Shown: positions 6,255 through 13,651, counted from the first letter of the stretch. The stretch is 16,276 nt of DNA from Clostridiales bacterium (GCA_012519645.1 JAAYPU010000112.1:1-16276); one strand, 5' to 3'. Translations and numbers: made by a program. The notes: generated from the sequence alone by a model not told the origin.

Positions 6255-7796
6255 TTATAGAGGTATATTGCCATGTTTCTTAGCCGGCAATGATTGTCTC
6301 TTAGATGCCAGCATATCGAATGCACTTATAATTCTTTGACGTGATGTGCTTGGTTCTATAACATCGTCAACATATCCTAATTCAGCAGCTTTATACGGAT
6401 TAGAAAATTGATCCTTATACTCTTGAATTTTTTCTTGTCTTTTAGCAACTGGATCAGCAGCTTCAGCAATATCATTTTTGAATACTATATTAGCTGCACC
6501 TTCGGGTCCCATTACAGCTATTTCAGATGAAGGCCATGCAAATACCATATCAGCACCCAGCTCTTTATTGCACATACCGATGTAAGCGCCGCCATATGCT
6601 TTTCTGGTGATCAGTGTTACCTTTGGTACTGTTGCTTCACTGTAAGCATAAAGCATTTTTGCGCCATGTCGAATGATTCCGCCATATTCCTGGCCTGTTC
6701 CCGGCAAGAAGCCCGGTACGTCAACAATATTTAAAATAGGAATATTAAATGCGTCACATCTTCTTATAAATCTTGCTGCTTTATCTGAAGCATCAATATC
6801 CAGACAACCAGCTAAGAATTTAGGTTGGTTAGCTATGATTCCTACAGTCTGTCCATTGAATCTTGCAAAGCATGTGACTATATTTTTTGCATAATATGTA
6901 GCCACATCGCATATTTCACCATTATCAACAAGCTTTCTGATGACATCATAGACATCATATGGTTTATTAGGATTGTCAGGCATAAATTCATCCAATTCAG
7001 GGATCAATCTGTTGATATCATCCCCAGTACCATATACAGGAGGAAGCTCCATATTATTGGAAGGAAGATAGCTTAAAAGATTTCTGATTGCAGCAATACA
7101 TTCTTCATCATTTCCAGCCATAAAATGTGCAACACCACTTACAGTGTTATGAGTCAATGCTCCTCCCAGCTCTTCAGCAGATACTTCTTCGCCTGTTACA
7201 GTTTTAATAACTTGTGGGCCTGTAATAAACATTTGGCTAGTCTTGTCTACCATAAATACAAAGTCTGTTATAGCAGGTGAATACACAGCTCCTCCGGCAC
7301 AAGGCCCCATAATAGCAGATATTTGAGGAATAACACCTGATGAAATCGTGTTTCTGTAGAATATTTTACCGAAACCGGATAAGGCATTAACGCCTTCTTG
7401 TATTCTTGCACCACCGGAATCGTTTAATCCAACTACGGGAGCACCTACTTTTAATGCGTTATCTTGTACTTTTACTATTTTTTCCGCATGATATTCTCCC
7501 AAGGATCCCCCAAGAACAGTAAAATCCTGTGCAAATGCATAAACAAGTCGGTCATCTACCATACCGTATCCTGTTACAACACCTTCACCTGGGGCTTCTG
7601 TACCAGCCATATCAAAATTGCTACATCTGTGTACAACAAAAGCGTCCAATTCTACAAATGTTCCAGGATCGAATAATAAGTTTAATCTTTCCCTTGCCGT
7701 AAGTTTACCTTTGGCATGTTGGGCTTCAATTCTTTTTGCTCCGCCACCTTGCTGAATTTTTTCTCTTCGTTGGCGAAGCTCTTCAATTTTGCTCAT
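6255..7796 (-). CDS. mmdA: Methylmalonyl-CoA decarboxylase alpha subunit (carboxyltransferase)
   Basis: Transfers the carboxyl group of methylmalonyl-CoA to biotin on the gamma subunit, releasing propionyl-CoA. The 513 residues span both halves of the acyl-CoA carboxyltransferase fold: N-terminal half with LTARERLNLLFDPGTF (32-47), NDSGGARIQEG (125-135) and MGPCAGGAVYSPA (163-175); C-terminal half with VDVPGFLPGTGQEYGG (358-373) and RKAYGGAYIGM (398-408). Alone it could also be a propionyl-CoA carboxylase beta chain. The following delta, gamma and Na+-pump beta genes, with no biotin carboxylase gene, point to a decarboxylase. Oxaloacetate decarboxylase is excluded because its alpha subunit has a different fold; glutaconyl-CoA decarboxylase is less likely. 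The ATG follows a perfect AGGAGG at 7-nt spacing. First gene of the operon. Confidence 0.93.
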   Translation of the reverse strand: MSKIEELRQRREKIQQGGGAKRIEAQHAKGKLTARERLNLLFDPGTFVELDAFVVHRCSNFDMAGTEAPGEGVVTGYGMVDDRLVYAFAQDFTVLGGSLGEYHAEKIVKVQDNALKVGAPVVGLNDSGGARIQEGVNALSGFGKIFYRNTISSGVIPQISAIMGPCAGGAVYSPAITDFVFMVDKTSQMFITGPQVIKTVTGEEVSAEELGGALTHNTVSGVAHFMAGNDEECIAAIRNLLSYLPSNNMELPPVYGTGDDINRLIPELDEFMPDNPNKPYDVYDVIRKLVDNGEICDVATYYAKNIVTCFARFNGQTVGIIANQPKFLAGCLDIDASDKAARFIRRCDAFNIPILNIVDVPGFLPGTGQEYGGIIRHGAKMLYAYSEATVPKVTLITRKAYGGAYIGMCNKELGADMVFAWPSSEIAVMGPEGAANIVFKNDIAEAADPVAKRQEKIQEYKDQFSNPYKAAELGYVDDVIEPSTSRQRIISAFDMLASKRQSLPAKKHGNIPL

Positions 7797-7913
7797 TTCT
7801 TTACCTCCTATTCAAATATGTTCTATACTATTTCTCAGTACAAATTATTTAAACATATGTAGTAAACTAGTCGAAATAATACAGACCCTTTTCCTTTCCT
7901 TTCATCTTCGTTA

Positions 7914-7942
7914 ATATTACAACAACATTACACTTTTTTCAA
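7914..7942 (-). promoter_or_regulatory. Probable sigma-A promoter of the mmdADCB operon
   Basis: TTGAAA (7937-7942), a 17-nt spacer and TAATAT (7914-7919) lie on the minus strand in the 213-nt gap between the fumarase beta gene and mmdA. Spacing is ideal; the -35 matches five of six bases, the -10 four of six. The implied leader is about 110 nt and purine-rich at its start (GGAAAGGAAAAGGG), with no recognised riboswitch. Confidence 0.5.
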
Positions 7943-8009
7943 TGAATTTTATCATGTATACATTATTTTTTATGCTTTTTTTTATTTTATCCCGACATAT
8001 TTAAAAAAG

Positions 8010-8564
8010 TTATTCTGTTTTATAGGTTTGAATACCTTTTTCATATATGTTGTTCCCATAACAATCTATTGCTACGACAACGGGAAATTTTTCTACATAT
8101 AGTTTTCTTACAGCTTCGGTTCCTAAATCATCATAGGCAATAACTTCAATTTTTTTGATTGCATTAGAAATCAATGCACCTGCGCCACCTATGGCGGCAA
8201 AGTAAACCGCATTATTTTTCTTAATGCTTTCAATAACTTCAAAGCTTCTTAAGCCTTTTCCTATCATCCCTTTTAAACCTTTATCCAAAAGAGGTGTCGT
8301 CATTTTATCCATCCTGCTGCTGGTAGTTGGACCAAAGGAACCGGATACATTGCCGGGCCTCGCAGGTGTCGGTCCGGCATAATAAATAATGGCATCCTGC
8401 AAATCTATAGGCAGTTCTTTATTCTCAGTTAAACTCTTCATCATTCTCTGATGTGCCGCATCTCTTGCCGTATATATAGTTCCGGTTATTAGCACCATGT
8501 CTCCGCATTTTAGCCGGGAGACTTTTTCTTCTGTTAAAGGAGTTTCTATTATAACTTTTTCCAT
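8010..8564 (-). CDS. fumB: Fumarate hydratase class I, beta subunit (C-terminal domain protein)
   Basis: The smaller subunit of the oxygen-sensitive Fe-S hydro-lyase that interconverts malate and fumarate. The 184 residues match the TtdB/FumA C-terminal domain family, with TARDAAHQR (32-40), YYAGPTPARPG (61-71) and FGPTTSSRMD (77-86), regions of the substrate site, and a conserved end (VAIDCYGNNIYEKG). The ATG at 8564 follows AAGGGTG. The alpha partner ends 307 nt upstream, an unusually large gap for this pair. The symbol follows the two-subunit convention (fumA/fumB for alpha/beta), not the E. coli paralogue. L-tartrate dehydratase is a sequence-similar alternative; the fumarase call is favoured by the neighbouring succinate/propionate genes. 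Confidence 0.88.
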   Translation of the reverse strand: MEKVIIETPLTEEKVSRLKCGDMVLITGTIYTARDAAHQRMMKSLTENKELPIDLQDAIIYYAGPTPARPGNVSGSFGPTTSSRMDKMTTPLLDKGLKGMIGKGLRSFEVIESIKKNNAVYFAAIGGAGALISNAIKKIEVIAYDDLGTEAVRKLYVEKFPVVVAIDCYGNNIYEKGIQTYKTE

Positions 8565-8582
8565 AATATCACCCTTTCGTGG

Positions 8583-8616
8583 TTAGTGATTAGTGGTTAG
8601 TGGTTAGTGATTAGTG
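8583..8616. repeat. Tandem heptamer array TTAGTGR
   Basis: Units TTAGTGA, TTAGTGG, TTAGTGG, TTAGTGA and a partial TTAGTG follow one another with no break. It begins 18 nt upstream of the fumarase beta start codon, so it would be in that gene's leader. Confidence 0.85.
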
Positions 8617-8622
8617 TTCACA

Positions 8623-8650
8623 GTCCGGAGTCCGACGTCCGGAGTCTGAC
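8623..8650. repeat. Tandem heptamer array GTCCGRM
   Basis: Units GTCCGGA, GTCCGAC, GTCCGGA and GTCTGAC are contiguous, equivalent to a 14-nt direct repeat with one mismatch. It is GC-rich, unlike its surroundings, and is followed after about 14 nt by a palindrome. Confidence 0.8.
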
Positions 8651-8664
8651 GCAGGTCTTATGTC

Positions 8665-8694
8665 ATTGCGAACATCCGAAGGATGTGTGGCAAT
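8665..8694. repeat. Nested palindrome (ATTGC ... GCAAT with inner ACATCC/GGATGT)
   Basis: Outer arms ATTGC and GCAAT enclose a perfect inner hairpin ACATCC-GAA-GGATGT. The TCATTGCGA...GGCAATCT outline resembles intergenic palindromes seen in many bacterial genomes. It has no U-tract on either side. Confidence 0.7.
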
Positions 8695-8702
8695 CTATTC
8701 AG

Positions 8703-8800
8703 GATAATAGATAATAAATAATAGATAACAGTTAAGGAAAGAATTTGACTTTGTCAAATTCTAACCGCTACTCTTATCTCTTATCTTTTATTTTTTATCT
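8703..8800. repeat. Heptamer-armed hairpin repeat, copy 2 (GATAATA arms)
   Basis: The left arm has units GATAATA, GATAATA, AATAATA, GATAACA and GTTAAGG (8703-8737). A perfect 10-bp hairpin follows (AGAATTTGAC, loop TTT, GTCAAATTCT; 8740-8762). The right arm has units CTTATCT, CTTATCT, TTTATTT and TTTATCT (8773-8800), complementary to the left. The junction ACAGTTAAGGAA before the hairpin is identical to copy 1, although stem and arm sequences differ. Confidence 0.8.
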
Positions 8801-8871
8801 ACAAAATTACTCACACTGCTCCGTAGGAGCATATTTAAATTGCTTCGAAGAAGCTATTAGTTCTCAGTTAA

Positions 8872-9714
8872 TCAGAGGGTAGTTTCCCTGTGTCTTGATA
8901 CATGACAATTGATGTTCACAGCCACCGGAAGTCCTGCGATATGAGTAGGATACTTTTCTATATGTACTGCCAGAGCAGTAGATGTTCCTCCGAAGCCTTG
9001 CGGCCCTATACCCAGTTTATTTACTTTCTCAAGTATTTCTTTCTCCATAGCACGAATGTGCTCATCCCTATTTCCTTCTCCAATATTTCTCAGTAAGGCT
9101 TTTTTTGCTAATATGGTTGCTTTTTCCATTGTCCCGCCTATACCAACGCCTATTACTATCGGAGGGCACGGATTTGCCCCCGCCTTTGATACTGCGTCCA
9201 CCACAAAGCTGACAACTCCCTCATATCCGTCAGATGGGTTTAACATTTTCAATTTGCTCATATTTTCACTTCCAAAGCCCTTTGCGGCAGCAATTATTTT
9301 CACCTTGTCACCCGGCACTATTTCATAATGAATAACAGCCGGCGTATTATCCTTTGTATTGATACGTTCTAAAGGGTCTGCAACAACGGACTTTCTGAGA
9401 TATCCCTGTTCGTAAGCCTCTTTTACTCCCTGATTGACGGCATCCTCAATAAACACACCTGTCAGGCATACTTCCTGCCCAATCTCCAAAAATACCACCG
9501 CCATTCCTGTATCCTGGCAGATAGGTATTTGCTTTTCTTCTGCGATAGAAAGGTTTTCAAGCAGCGTATTCATTACTTCTTTTCCCAAAGGAGAGCTTTC
9601 GTTATCCTTTGCCAATTCCAGACTATAGATTACATCCTCCCCAAGCTCGTAATTCATGGCAATAAACATCCCTCTGATTTTATCCTTGATTTGCAATGTA
9701 TTTACTTCTCTCAT
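8872..9714 (-). CDS. fumA: Fumarate hydratase class I, alpha subunit (N-terminal domain protein)
   Basis: The larger subunit of a [4Fe-4S] hydro-lyase. Three well-placed cysteines can bind the cluster (numbering from the longest frame): Cys69 in PICQDTG, Cys186 in ANPCPPIVIGVGIGG and Cys273 in INCHVSRH. Length of about 280 residues is normal for a separate alpha subunit. The open frame reaches a GTG at 9723 and an ATG at 9720, but GAGGTG (about 9721-9726) overlaps or touches both. The ATG at 9714 sits six bases beyond it, so I place the start there (MREVNTLQIK). It begins only about 12 nt after a terminator-like hairpin behind ftsH, and its beta partner lies 307 nt downstream across repeats. 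L-tartrate dehydratase alpha is a similar-sequence alternative. Confidence 0.9.
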   Translation of the reverse strand: MREVNTLQIKDKIRGMFIAMNYELGEDVIYSLELAKDNESSPLGKEVMNTLLENLSIAEEKQIPICQDTGMAVVFLEIGQEVCLTGVFIEDAVNQGVKEAYEQGYLRKSVVADPLERINTKDNTPAVIHYEIVPGDKVKIIAAAKGFGSENMSKLKMLNPSDGYEGVVSFVVDAVSKAGANPCPPIVIGVGIGGTMEKATILAKKALLRNIGEGNRDEHIRAMEKEILEKVNKLGIGPQGFGGTSTALAVHIEKYPTHIAGLPVAVNINCHVSRHRETTL

Positions 9715-9726
9715 CTCCATCACCTC

Positions 9727-9761
9727 AAAAATAAATCCCTTGAGAAGAATCTCAAGGGATT
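9727..9761 (-). terminator. Terminator-like hairpin between ftsH and the fumarase genes
   Basis: On the minus strand AATCCCTTGAG (9751-9761) and CTCAAGGGATT (9734-9744) form a perfect 11-bp stem with a six-base loop, followed by TATTTTT. It begins four bases after the ftsH stop. The U-run reaches the fumarase ribosome binding site, so fumarase expression needs read-through or a promoter inside ftsH. Confidence 0.8.
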
Positions 9762-9765
9762 ATTG

Positions 9766-11691
9766 TTATTTATCGTCCGTTTCATCAATGTTGTCTTCAT
9801 TATTTACTGCATCCGCGAAATCAGCTTCTTTTGTATCATCTTCTCCATTGTTTTCCGCAGATTCATCATTATTTACATCTTTTGGTTCAGCAAAGAATGC
9901 TTCAAATTGTTCTGCATCTATGGTTTCTACCTCTAGTAATTTGTTTGCTATTTCGTGAAGCTTATCAATATTTTCCGATAAGATCTCTTTTGCTCTTTCA
10001 TATGCTTCTTCAACAAGTTCTTTTATTTCTTTGTCTATTTCAAAAGCAAGCTCTTCGGAATAATTTCGTCTGGTTGAAAAGTCTTTCCCTAGGAATACTT
10101 CGTCTGAAGAAGCATAATTTACAGGGCCAAGCTTCTCACTCATTCCATATTTCGTAACCATTGCTCTGGCTATATCTGTTGCCCTTTCCAAGTCATTGCT
10201 GGCTCCTGTACTTATTTCATTCAGCACAAGCTGTTCTGCGGCACGACCGCCGAGGAGATGAACGATTCTTTCTTTCATCTCTGTTTTAGTCGCATAATAT
10301 TTGTCCTCTTTTGGCAAGATCATAGTAAAGCCGCCAGCTCTGCCTCTTGGAATAATCGTTATTTGATGAACAGGATCCGTATTAGGTAGCAAATGTGCCA
10401 CCAATGCGTGCCCAGCTTCGTGATATGCTGTCAGCTTTTTCTCGCTTTCACTAATTACACGGCTTCTCTTTTCAGGTCCCGCAATTACCTTTGTTATTGC
10501 TTCTTCAATAATGTCCATTTTTATAACTTTTCTGTTTTTACGCGCTGTAAGAAGTGCAGCTTCATTCATCAGATTTTCTATATCTGCCGGTGTAAAGCCC
10601 GGTGTCCTTCTGGCTAAGACTTGTATTTCCACATCCTTGTCCAAAGGCTTATTCTTGGAATGAACTTTAAAAATTGCTTCTCTGCCTTTGATATCAGGAA
10701 CTCCTATCACTACTTGACGGTCAAATCTTCCCGGTCTTAATAAAGCCGGATCCAAGATATCAGGTCGGTTAGTAGCCGCAATAATGATGATACCTTCGTT
10801 AACACCAAATCCATCCATCTCGACAAGGAGTTGGTTAAGAGTCTGTTCTCTTTCATCATGTCCGCCGCCTAATCCGGCGCCTCTTTTTCTGCCCACCGCA
10901 TCGATTTCGTCAATAAAAACGATACAGGGTGAGTTTTTCTTCGCTTGTTCAAAAAGGTCTCTTACTCTTGAGGCACCTACCCCGACAAACATTTCCACAA
11001 AATCGGAACCGCTGATACTGAAAAACGGTACACCCGCTTCTCCTGCCGTTGCCTTTGAAAGGTATGTCTTACCTGTTCCCGGAGGACCTACCATTAATAT
11101 GCCTTTTGGGATTCTGGCTCCTAAATCAATATATTTTTTAGGATTCTTCAGAAAATCCACAATTTCTTCTAATTCCTCTTTTTCTTCATCCAAGCCGGCT
11201 ACATCTTTAAAAGTAACTTTCTTTTGTTCATCTTCCTTATGCAGCTTTGCTCTGCTTTTCCCGAAGGACATGACACGTCCTCCGCCCTGAGATTGCTGCA
11301 TAAATACGATCCAGCAAATCGCAAAAATCAAAATCATAACTATAGATGGCAGTATTTCCATTATCCAAGGTGTCTTTGCGGGCGGCTGCCCTGACAAATC
11401 TACCTTTCCTTCTTCAATCTGCGGAAGGATATATTTTTCAAATACAACTTCCGGCTCCATGGAGGATGGAACATATGTCTCAAAGCTGCTATCATTAGAT
11501 TTAAATGTTCCTTTTATTGTATTATCAATAACCTCTATAGATTGAAAATTTTCATTCCTTAATTCAAGTATGAATTTTGAAAAGCTTATCTTGTCAATTG
11601 TCTGCGGAGGTTTTCCATACATATAGACAATTGAAAGTATTATTAAAAAAATTAAAATATAAAAGCTAATTCCCCTGAAAAAGCTCTTCAA
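9766..11691 (-). CDS. ftsH: ATP-dependent zinc metalloprotease FtsH
   Basis: A membrane-anchored AAA+ protease that degrades misfolded and regulatory membrane and cytosolic proteins. The 641 residues run in the usual order: membrane span about 7-25, extracytoplasmic domain to about 108, second span about 110-131, AAA+ module with Walker A GPPGTGKT (202-209), Walker B IVFIDEID (257-264) and second region of homology (308-325), then the M41 peptidase with zinc site HEAGH (424-428) and third ligand Asp500. A strongly acidic tail (603-641) follows. The start is TTG at 11689-11691, eight bases after GAGAGGAGG; no nearby ATG is as well placed. hpt, which often lies between tilS and ftsH, is missing. 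A terminator-like hairpin follows. Confidence 0.97.
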   Translation of the reverse strand: MKSFFRGISFYILIFLIILSIVYMYGKPPQTIDKISFSKFILELRNENFQSIEVIDNTIKGTFKSNDSSFETYVPSSMEPEVVFEKYILPQIEEGKVDLSGQPPAKTPWIMEILPSIVMILIFAICWIVFMQQSQGGGRVMSFGKSRAKLHKEDEQKKVTFKDVAGLDEEKEELEEIVDFLKNPKKYIDLGARIPKGILMVGPPGTGKTYLSKATAGEAGVPFFSISGSDFVEMFVGVGASRVRDLFEQAKKNSPCIVFIDEIDAVGRKRGAGLGGGHDEREQTLNQLLVEMDGFGVNEGIIIIAATNRPDILDPALLRPGRFDRQVVIGVPDIKGREAIFKVHSKNKPLDKDVEIQVLARRTPGFTPADIENLMNEAALLTARKNRKVIKMDIIEEAITKVIAGPEKRSRVISESEKKLTAYHEAGHALVAHLLPNTDPVHQITIIPRGRAGGFTMILPKEDKYYATKTEMKERIVHLLGGRAAEQLVLNEISTGASNDLERATDIARAMVTKYGMSEKLGPVNYASSDEVFLGKDFSTRRNYSEELAFEIDKEIKELVEEAYERAKEILSENIDKLHEIANKLLEVETIDAEQFEAFFAEPKDVNNDESAENNGEDDTKEADFADAVNNEDNIDETDDK

Positions 11692-11828
11692 ATGCGAGCC
11701 CTCCTCTCCAACTGTCGCTTATAGTCTATATTTATCCAAAAAAATTAATATATTTTTTCGTTTATTCACCTATAGCCAGCAAATTTTTTTCAAAAATCTC
11801 AACCTTCATAAAGTCAAGAGCTTTGTTA

Positions 11829-11857
11829 ATTTTATCATATATGTTTTATATATACAA
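11829..11857 (-). promoter_or_regulatory. Probable ftsH promoter (extended -10)
   Basis: TGATAAAAT gives an extended -10 (TAAAAT at 11829-11834, TG at 11836-11837), with TTGTAT 17 nt upstream (11852-11857). The -35 is weak but the TG extension compensates. The implied leader to the TTG start is about 130 nt. Confidence 0.5.
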
Positions 11858-12007
11858 TAAGAGCATTCCTTTTTTCTTTCAAATAATTATAAGCTAAATT
11901 TCACGGTTTGTTCTGTCAAAAACAATTAAAAAAACTGCATAATTATATAAAATTGATTTCAAATTTAATACCCTGTATTAAAGTAATTTTACAATCTTTA
12001 TGATAGT

Positions 12008-12063
12008 AAGCTTTTGCTGGAATTGCAAAAGTTTCCTCAATTCTTCATTCTTCATTCTTAATT
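12008..12063. repeat. Heptamer-armed hairpin repeat, copy 3 (one arm, CTTCATT units)
   Basis: A hairpin AAGCTTTTGC-TGGAATT-GCAAAAGTTT (12008-12034, one G-U wobble) is followed by CTCAATT, CTTCATT, CTTCATT and CTTAATT (12036-12063). Read on the minus strand the order is heptamers, then GAGGAAA, then the hairpin, as in copies 1 and 2, where TTAAGGAA precedes the stem. The opposite arm is not recognisable, so this is a degenerate or half copy. Confidence 0.6.
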
Positions 12064-12064
12064 T

Positions 12065-12092
12065 GAAAAATTTTCAGTTATGAAATTTTTTC
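12065..12092 (-). terminator. Weak AT-rich hairpin after tilS
   Basis: GAAAAATTTTC (12065-12075) and GAAATTTTTTC (12082-12092) pair with one mismatch around a six-base loop, about 40 nt after the tilS stop. With little GC and no clear U-run it is a poor terminator, but it is the only candidate downstream of tilS. Confidence 0.3.
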
Positions 12093-12132
12093 TCTTAAAG
12101 TGGTATTAGTATTTCCAAAAAACTTTTCTAAA

Positions 12133-13545
12133 TTATATTAAATCAAAATCTCCGTCTCTGTATTCTTTAAATTCTAACTTTAATATTTTTTTTGTGGTTT
12201 TATCTATTTTATATTTTTCGCTGATTCGATAACCTACAACCCATAAAACATCCGGGCCGCAGCAAACTAAGGGTATTTTACTGCGAAGGTCCTTGGGAAT
12301 TTTTTCATCAATAAAGAAATCTTTTAGTTTTTTAGAACCCTTCATGCCTAAGGGTGAAAAAAAATCACCTGATTTTCGATTTCGGATTTTTAAGGGATTC
12401 TTTATTTTATCAAAATCGAAAAATTTAATATAATCTTCCTTTATAATTTCAAATCCACCGTCAGCGTCAATAATTTCAGCTGAAATGAAAGCATCGATTT
12501 CTTTTATGTATATATACTTACCCCATTCTATATCATAACTAAACATTTTTATGGGTGTTTCGTCCGCCCCTCTGGTTAATACAATATTTTCATAATCAAT
12601 TTCCACACGAAAATCATATGGCAAATCTATTCCCGCAGAGGTTTTGTCGTCCTCAATCAATTTTAAAATATTATTTAAATGCACCGTACCGATATCTTTT
12701 TGCACTCCGAGGGATATAGCCGCTTTAAGTAAGATGCGCTTTTTTATTGCATTATGCTGCTTAGCTAAGTCTCTTTTGTGAATAAATATTTTACCGTCAC
12801 GAAAGGATACACATTTTTCATACACATCATCTACAATAGTATAAATAAAATTTTTATCTTCTTTTAATATATCCGCTGTCTTCCATAAGTTATATATAAT
12901 ATTTTGATTAAGATTTTGCTTCAGGTATGGAATCAATTCCAACCTTATTTTATTTCTCGTATAAAGGGACTCATAATTTGTCTTGTCTGTCTGGGGATTC
13001 AAATTAAATTTTCTGCAGTAGTCTTCTATTTCATCCCTTGTAATGTCTAACAGGGGACGAATAATTATTTGATTTCTCACATACTCCATGCCTGAAAGTC
13101 CGTCTAAACCACTACCTCTTGCAAGCCGCAATAATAAAGTTTCCGCCTGATCATTCATATTCTGTGCTACAGCGATTTTATTCGCCCCAACCTTTTCAAG
13201 CACCTCAAAATAAGCATCATATCGTGCTTTTCTTCCTGCTTCCTCATCACTAAGCCCTAAGCTTTTACTCATCTTTTTTACATCAATTTTATACACATAA
13301 CAAGGAATATTCAGGTTTTCACATAAGTTCTTAACATATTCTTCATCGTTATCTGCATCCTGCCCTCTAAGCATATGGTTAACATGTACTACGCTCAACT
13401 GAATCCGCAGATCATCTTTCATCATAAAAAGAACATGCAGCAGGCACACTGAATCGGGACCACCCGAAACACCTACTATCACATGATCTCCTGTATTTAT
13501 AAGATGATGTTTTTCTATCGTATTTTTAATTTTATCAATCATCAT
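12133..13545 (-). CDS. tilS: tRNA(Ile)-lysidine synthase
   Basis: Converts the wobble cytidine of the CAU-anticodon tRNA-Ile to lysidine, so that it reads AUA; essential in most bacteria. The 470 residues start with an N-type ATP pyrophosphatase domain: P-loop SGGPDS at 27-32, then HVNHMLRG and a DEEAGRKARYD block, and QNMNDQAETLLLRLARGSGLDGLSGM. The middle and C-terminal substrate-binding domains end in the TilS signature RNRKSGDFFSPLGMKGSKKLKDF and VCCGPDVLWVVGYRISEKY. Two ATGs are adjacent; GGTGA lies just upstream of the first (13545). It is separated from spoIIE by 367 nt holding a hairpin-rich island, and by 441 nt from ftsH. Confidence 0.96.
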   Translation of the reverse strand: MMIDKIKNTIEKHHLINTGDHVIVGVSGGPDSVCLLHVLFMMKDDLRIQLSVVHVNHMLRGQDADNDEEYVKNLCENLNIPCYVYKIDVKKMSKSLGLSDEEAGRKARYDAYFEVLEKVGANKIAVAQNMNDQAETLLLRLARGSGLDGLSGMEYVRNQIIIRPLLDITRDEIEDYCRKFNLNPQTDKTNYESLYTRNKIRLELIPYLKQNLNQNIIYNLWKTADILKEDKNFIYTIVDDVYEKCVSFRDGKIFIHKRDLAKQHNAIKKRILLKAAISLGVQKDIGTVHLNNILKLIEDDKTSAGIDLPYDFRVEIDYENIVLTRGADETPIKMFSYDIEWGKYIYIKEIDAFISAEIIDADGGFEIIKEDYIKFFDFDKIKNPLKIRNRKSGDFFSPLGMKGSKKLKDFFIDEKIPKDLRSKIPLVCCGPDVLWVVGYRISEKYKIDKTTKKILKLEFKEYRDGDFDLI

Positions 13546-13622
13546 TGATCACCATAACAGAGTTTTTCTTTTTATAAATTCTAACATTCTTCACCTAAAA
13601 AAGATAGCCTGATGAAATTTCA

Positions 13623-13651
13623 ATTATAAAACTTTTAAGAATAATAAACAA
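13623..13651 (-). promoter_or_regulatory. Candidate tilS promoter
   Basis: A perfect TATAAT (13623-13628) has TTGTTT 17 nt upstream (13646-13651). The -35 lies in the AT-rich foot of hairpin repeat copy 4, so that element may contribute to the promoter. It lies about 80 nt before the tilS ATG. Confidence 0.4.

Larger units (their letters stand above)
8565..8871. repeat. Mosaic of repeats between fumarase alpha and beta genes
   Basis: This 307-nt gap holds no credible gene. From low to high coordinates it contains a TTAGTGR heptamer array (8583-8616), a GTCCGRM heptamer array (8623-8650), a nested palindrome (8665-8694), a heptamer-armed hairpin (8703-8800) and two small perfect hairpins (8818-8830 and 8842-8854). 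Almost every base belongs to a repeat, so it looks like a hotspot for insertion of small non-coding elements. Confidence 0.75.
11692..12132. other. AT-rich intergenic region between tilS and ftsH, lacking hpt
   Basis: These 441 nt contain no convincing reading frame. I see the probable ftsH promoter, a one-sided heptamer repeat with hairpin (12008-12063), an AT-rich hairpin just after tilS (12065-12092), and a TTGACA/TATAAT pair (11914-11919 and 11886-11891) whose 22-nt spacing is too long for a standard promoter. No recognisable remnant of a phosphoribosyltransferase was seen. Confidence 0.6.

Noticed and set aside
6255..7796. Propionyl-CoA carboxylase beta subunit as the product of mmdA
   Set aside because: No biotin carboxylase gene is nearby, while delta, gamma and membrane beta subunits of a decarboxylase follow in the same operon.
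8583..8800. CRISPR array
   Set aside because: The repeats are contiguous 7-nt units with no unique spacers of constant length, and no cas genes are in the window.
10784..11290. 168-codon plus-strand open frame opposite ftsH
   Set aside because: It lies wholly antisense to the conserved AAA+ domain of ftsH, has no recognisable domain, and is explained as a shadow of the real frame. The same applies to the plus-strand frames at 9529-9936, 14265-14681, 4403-4756 and 584-949.
11886..11919. TTGACA and TATAAT upstream of ftsH as a promoter
   Set aside because: Both boxes are exact but the spacer is 22 nt, well outside the usual 16-19. The extended -10 at 11829-11837 is a better candidate. A regulator that remodels spacing cannot be excluded.
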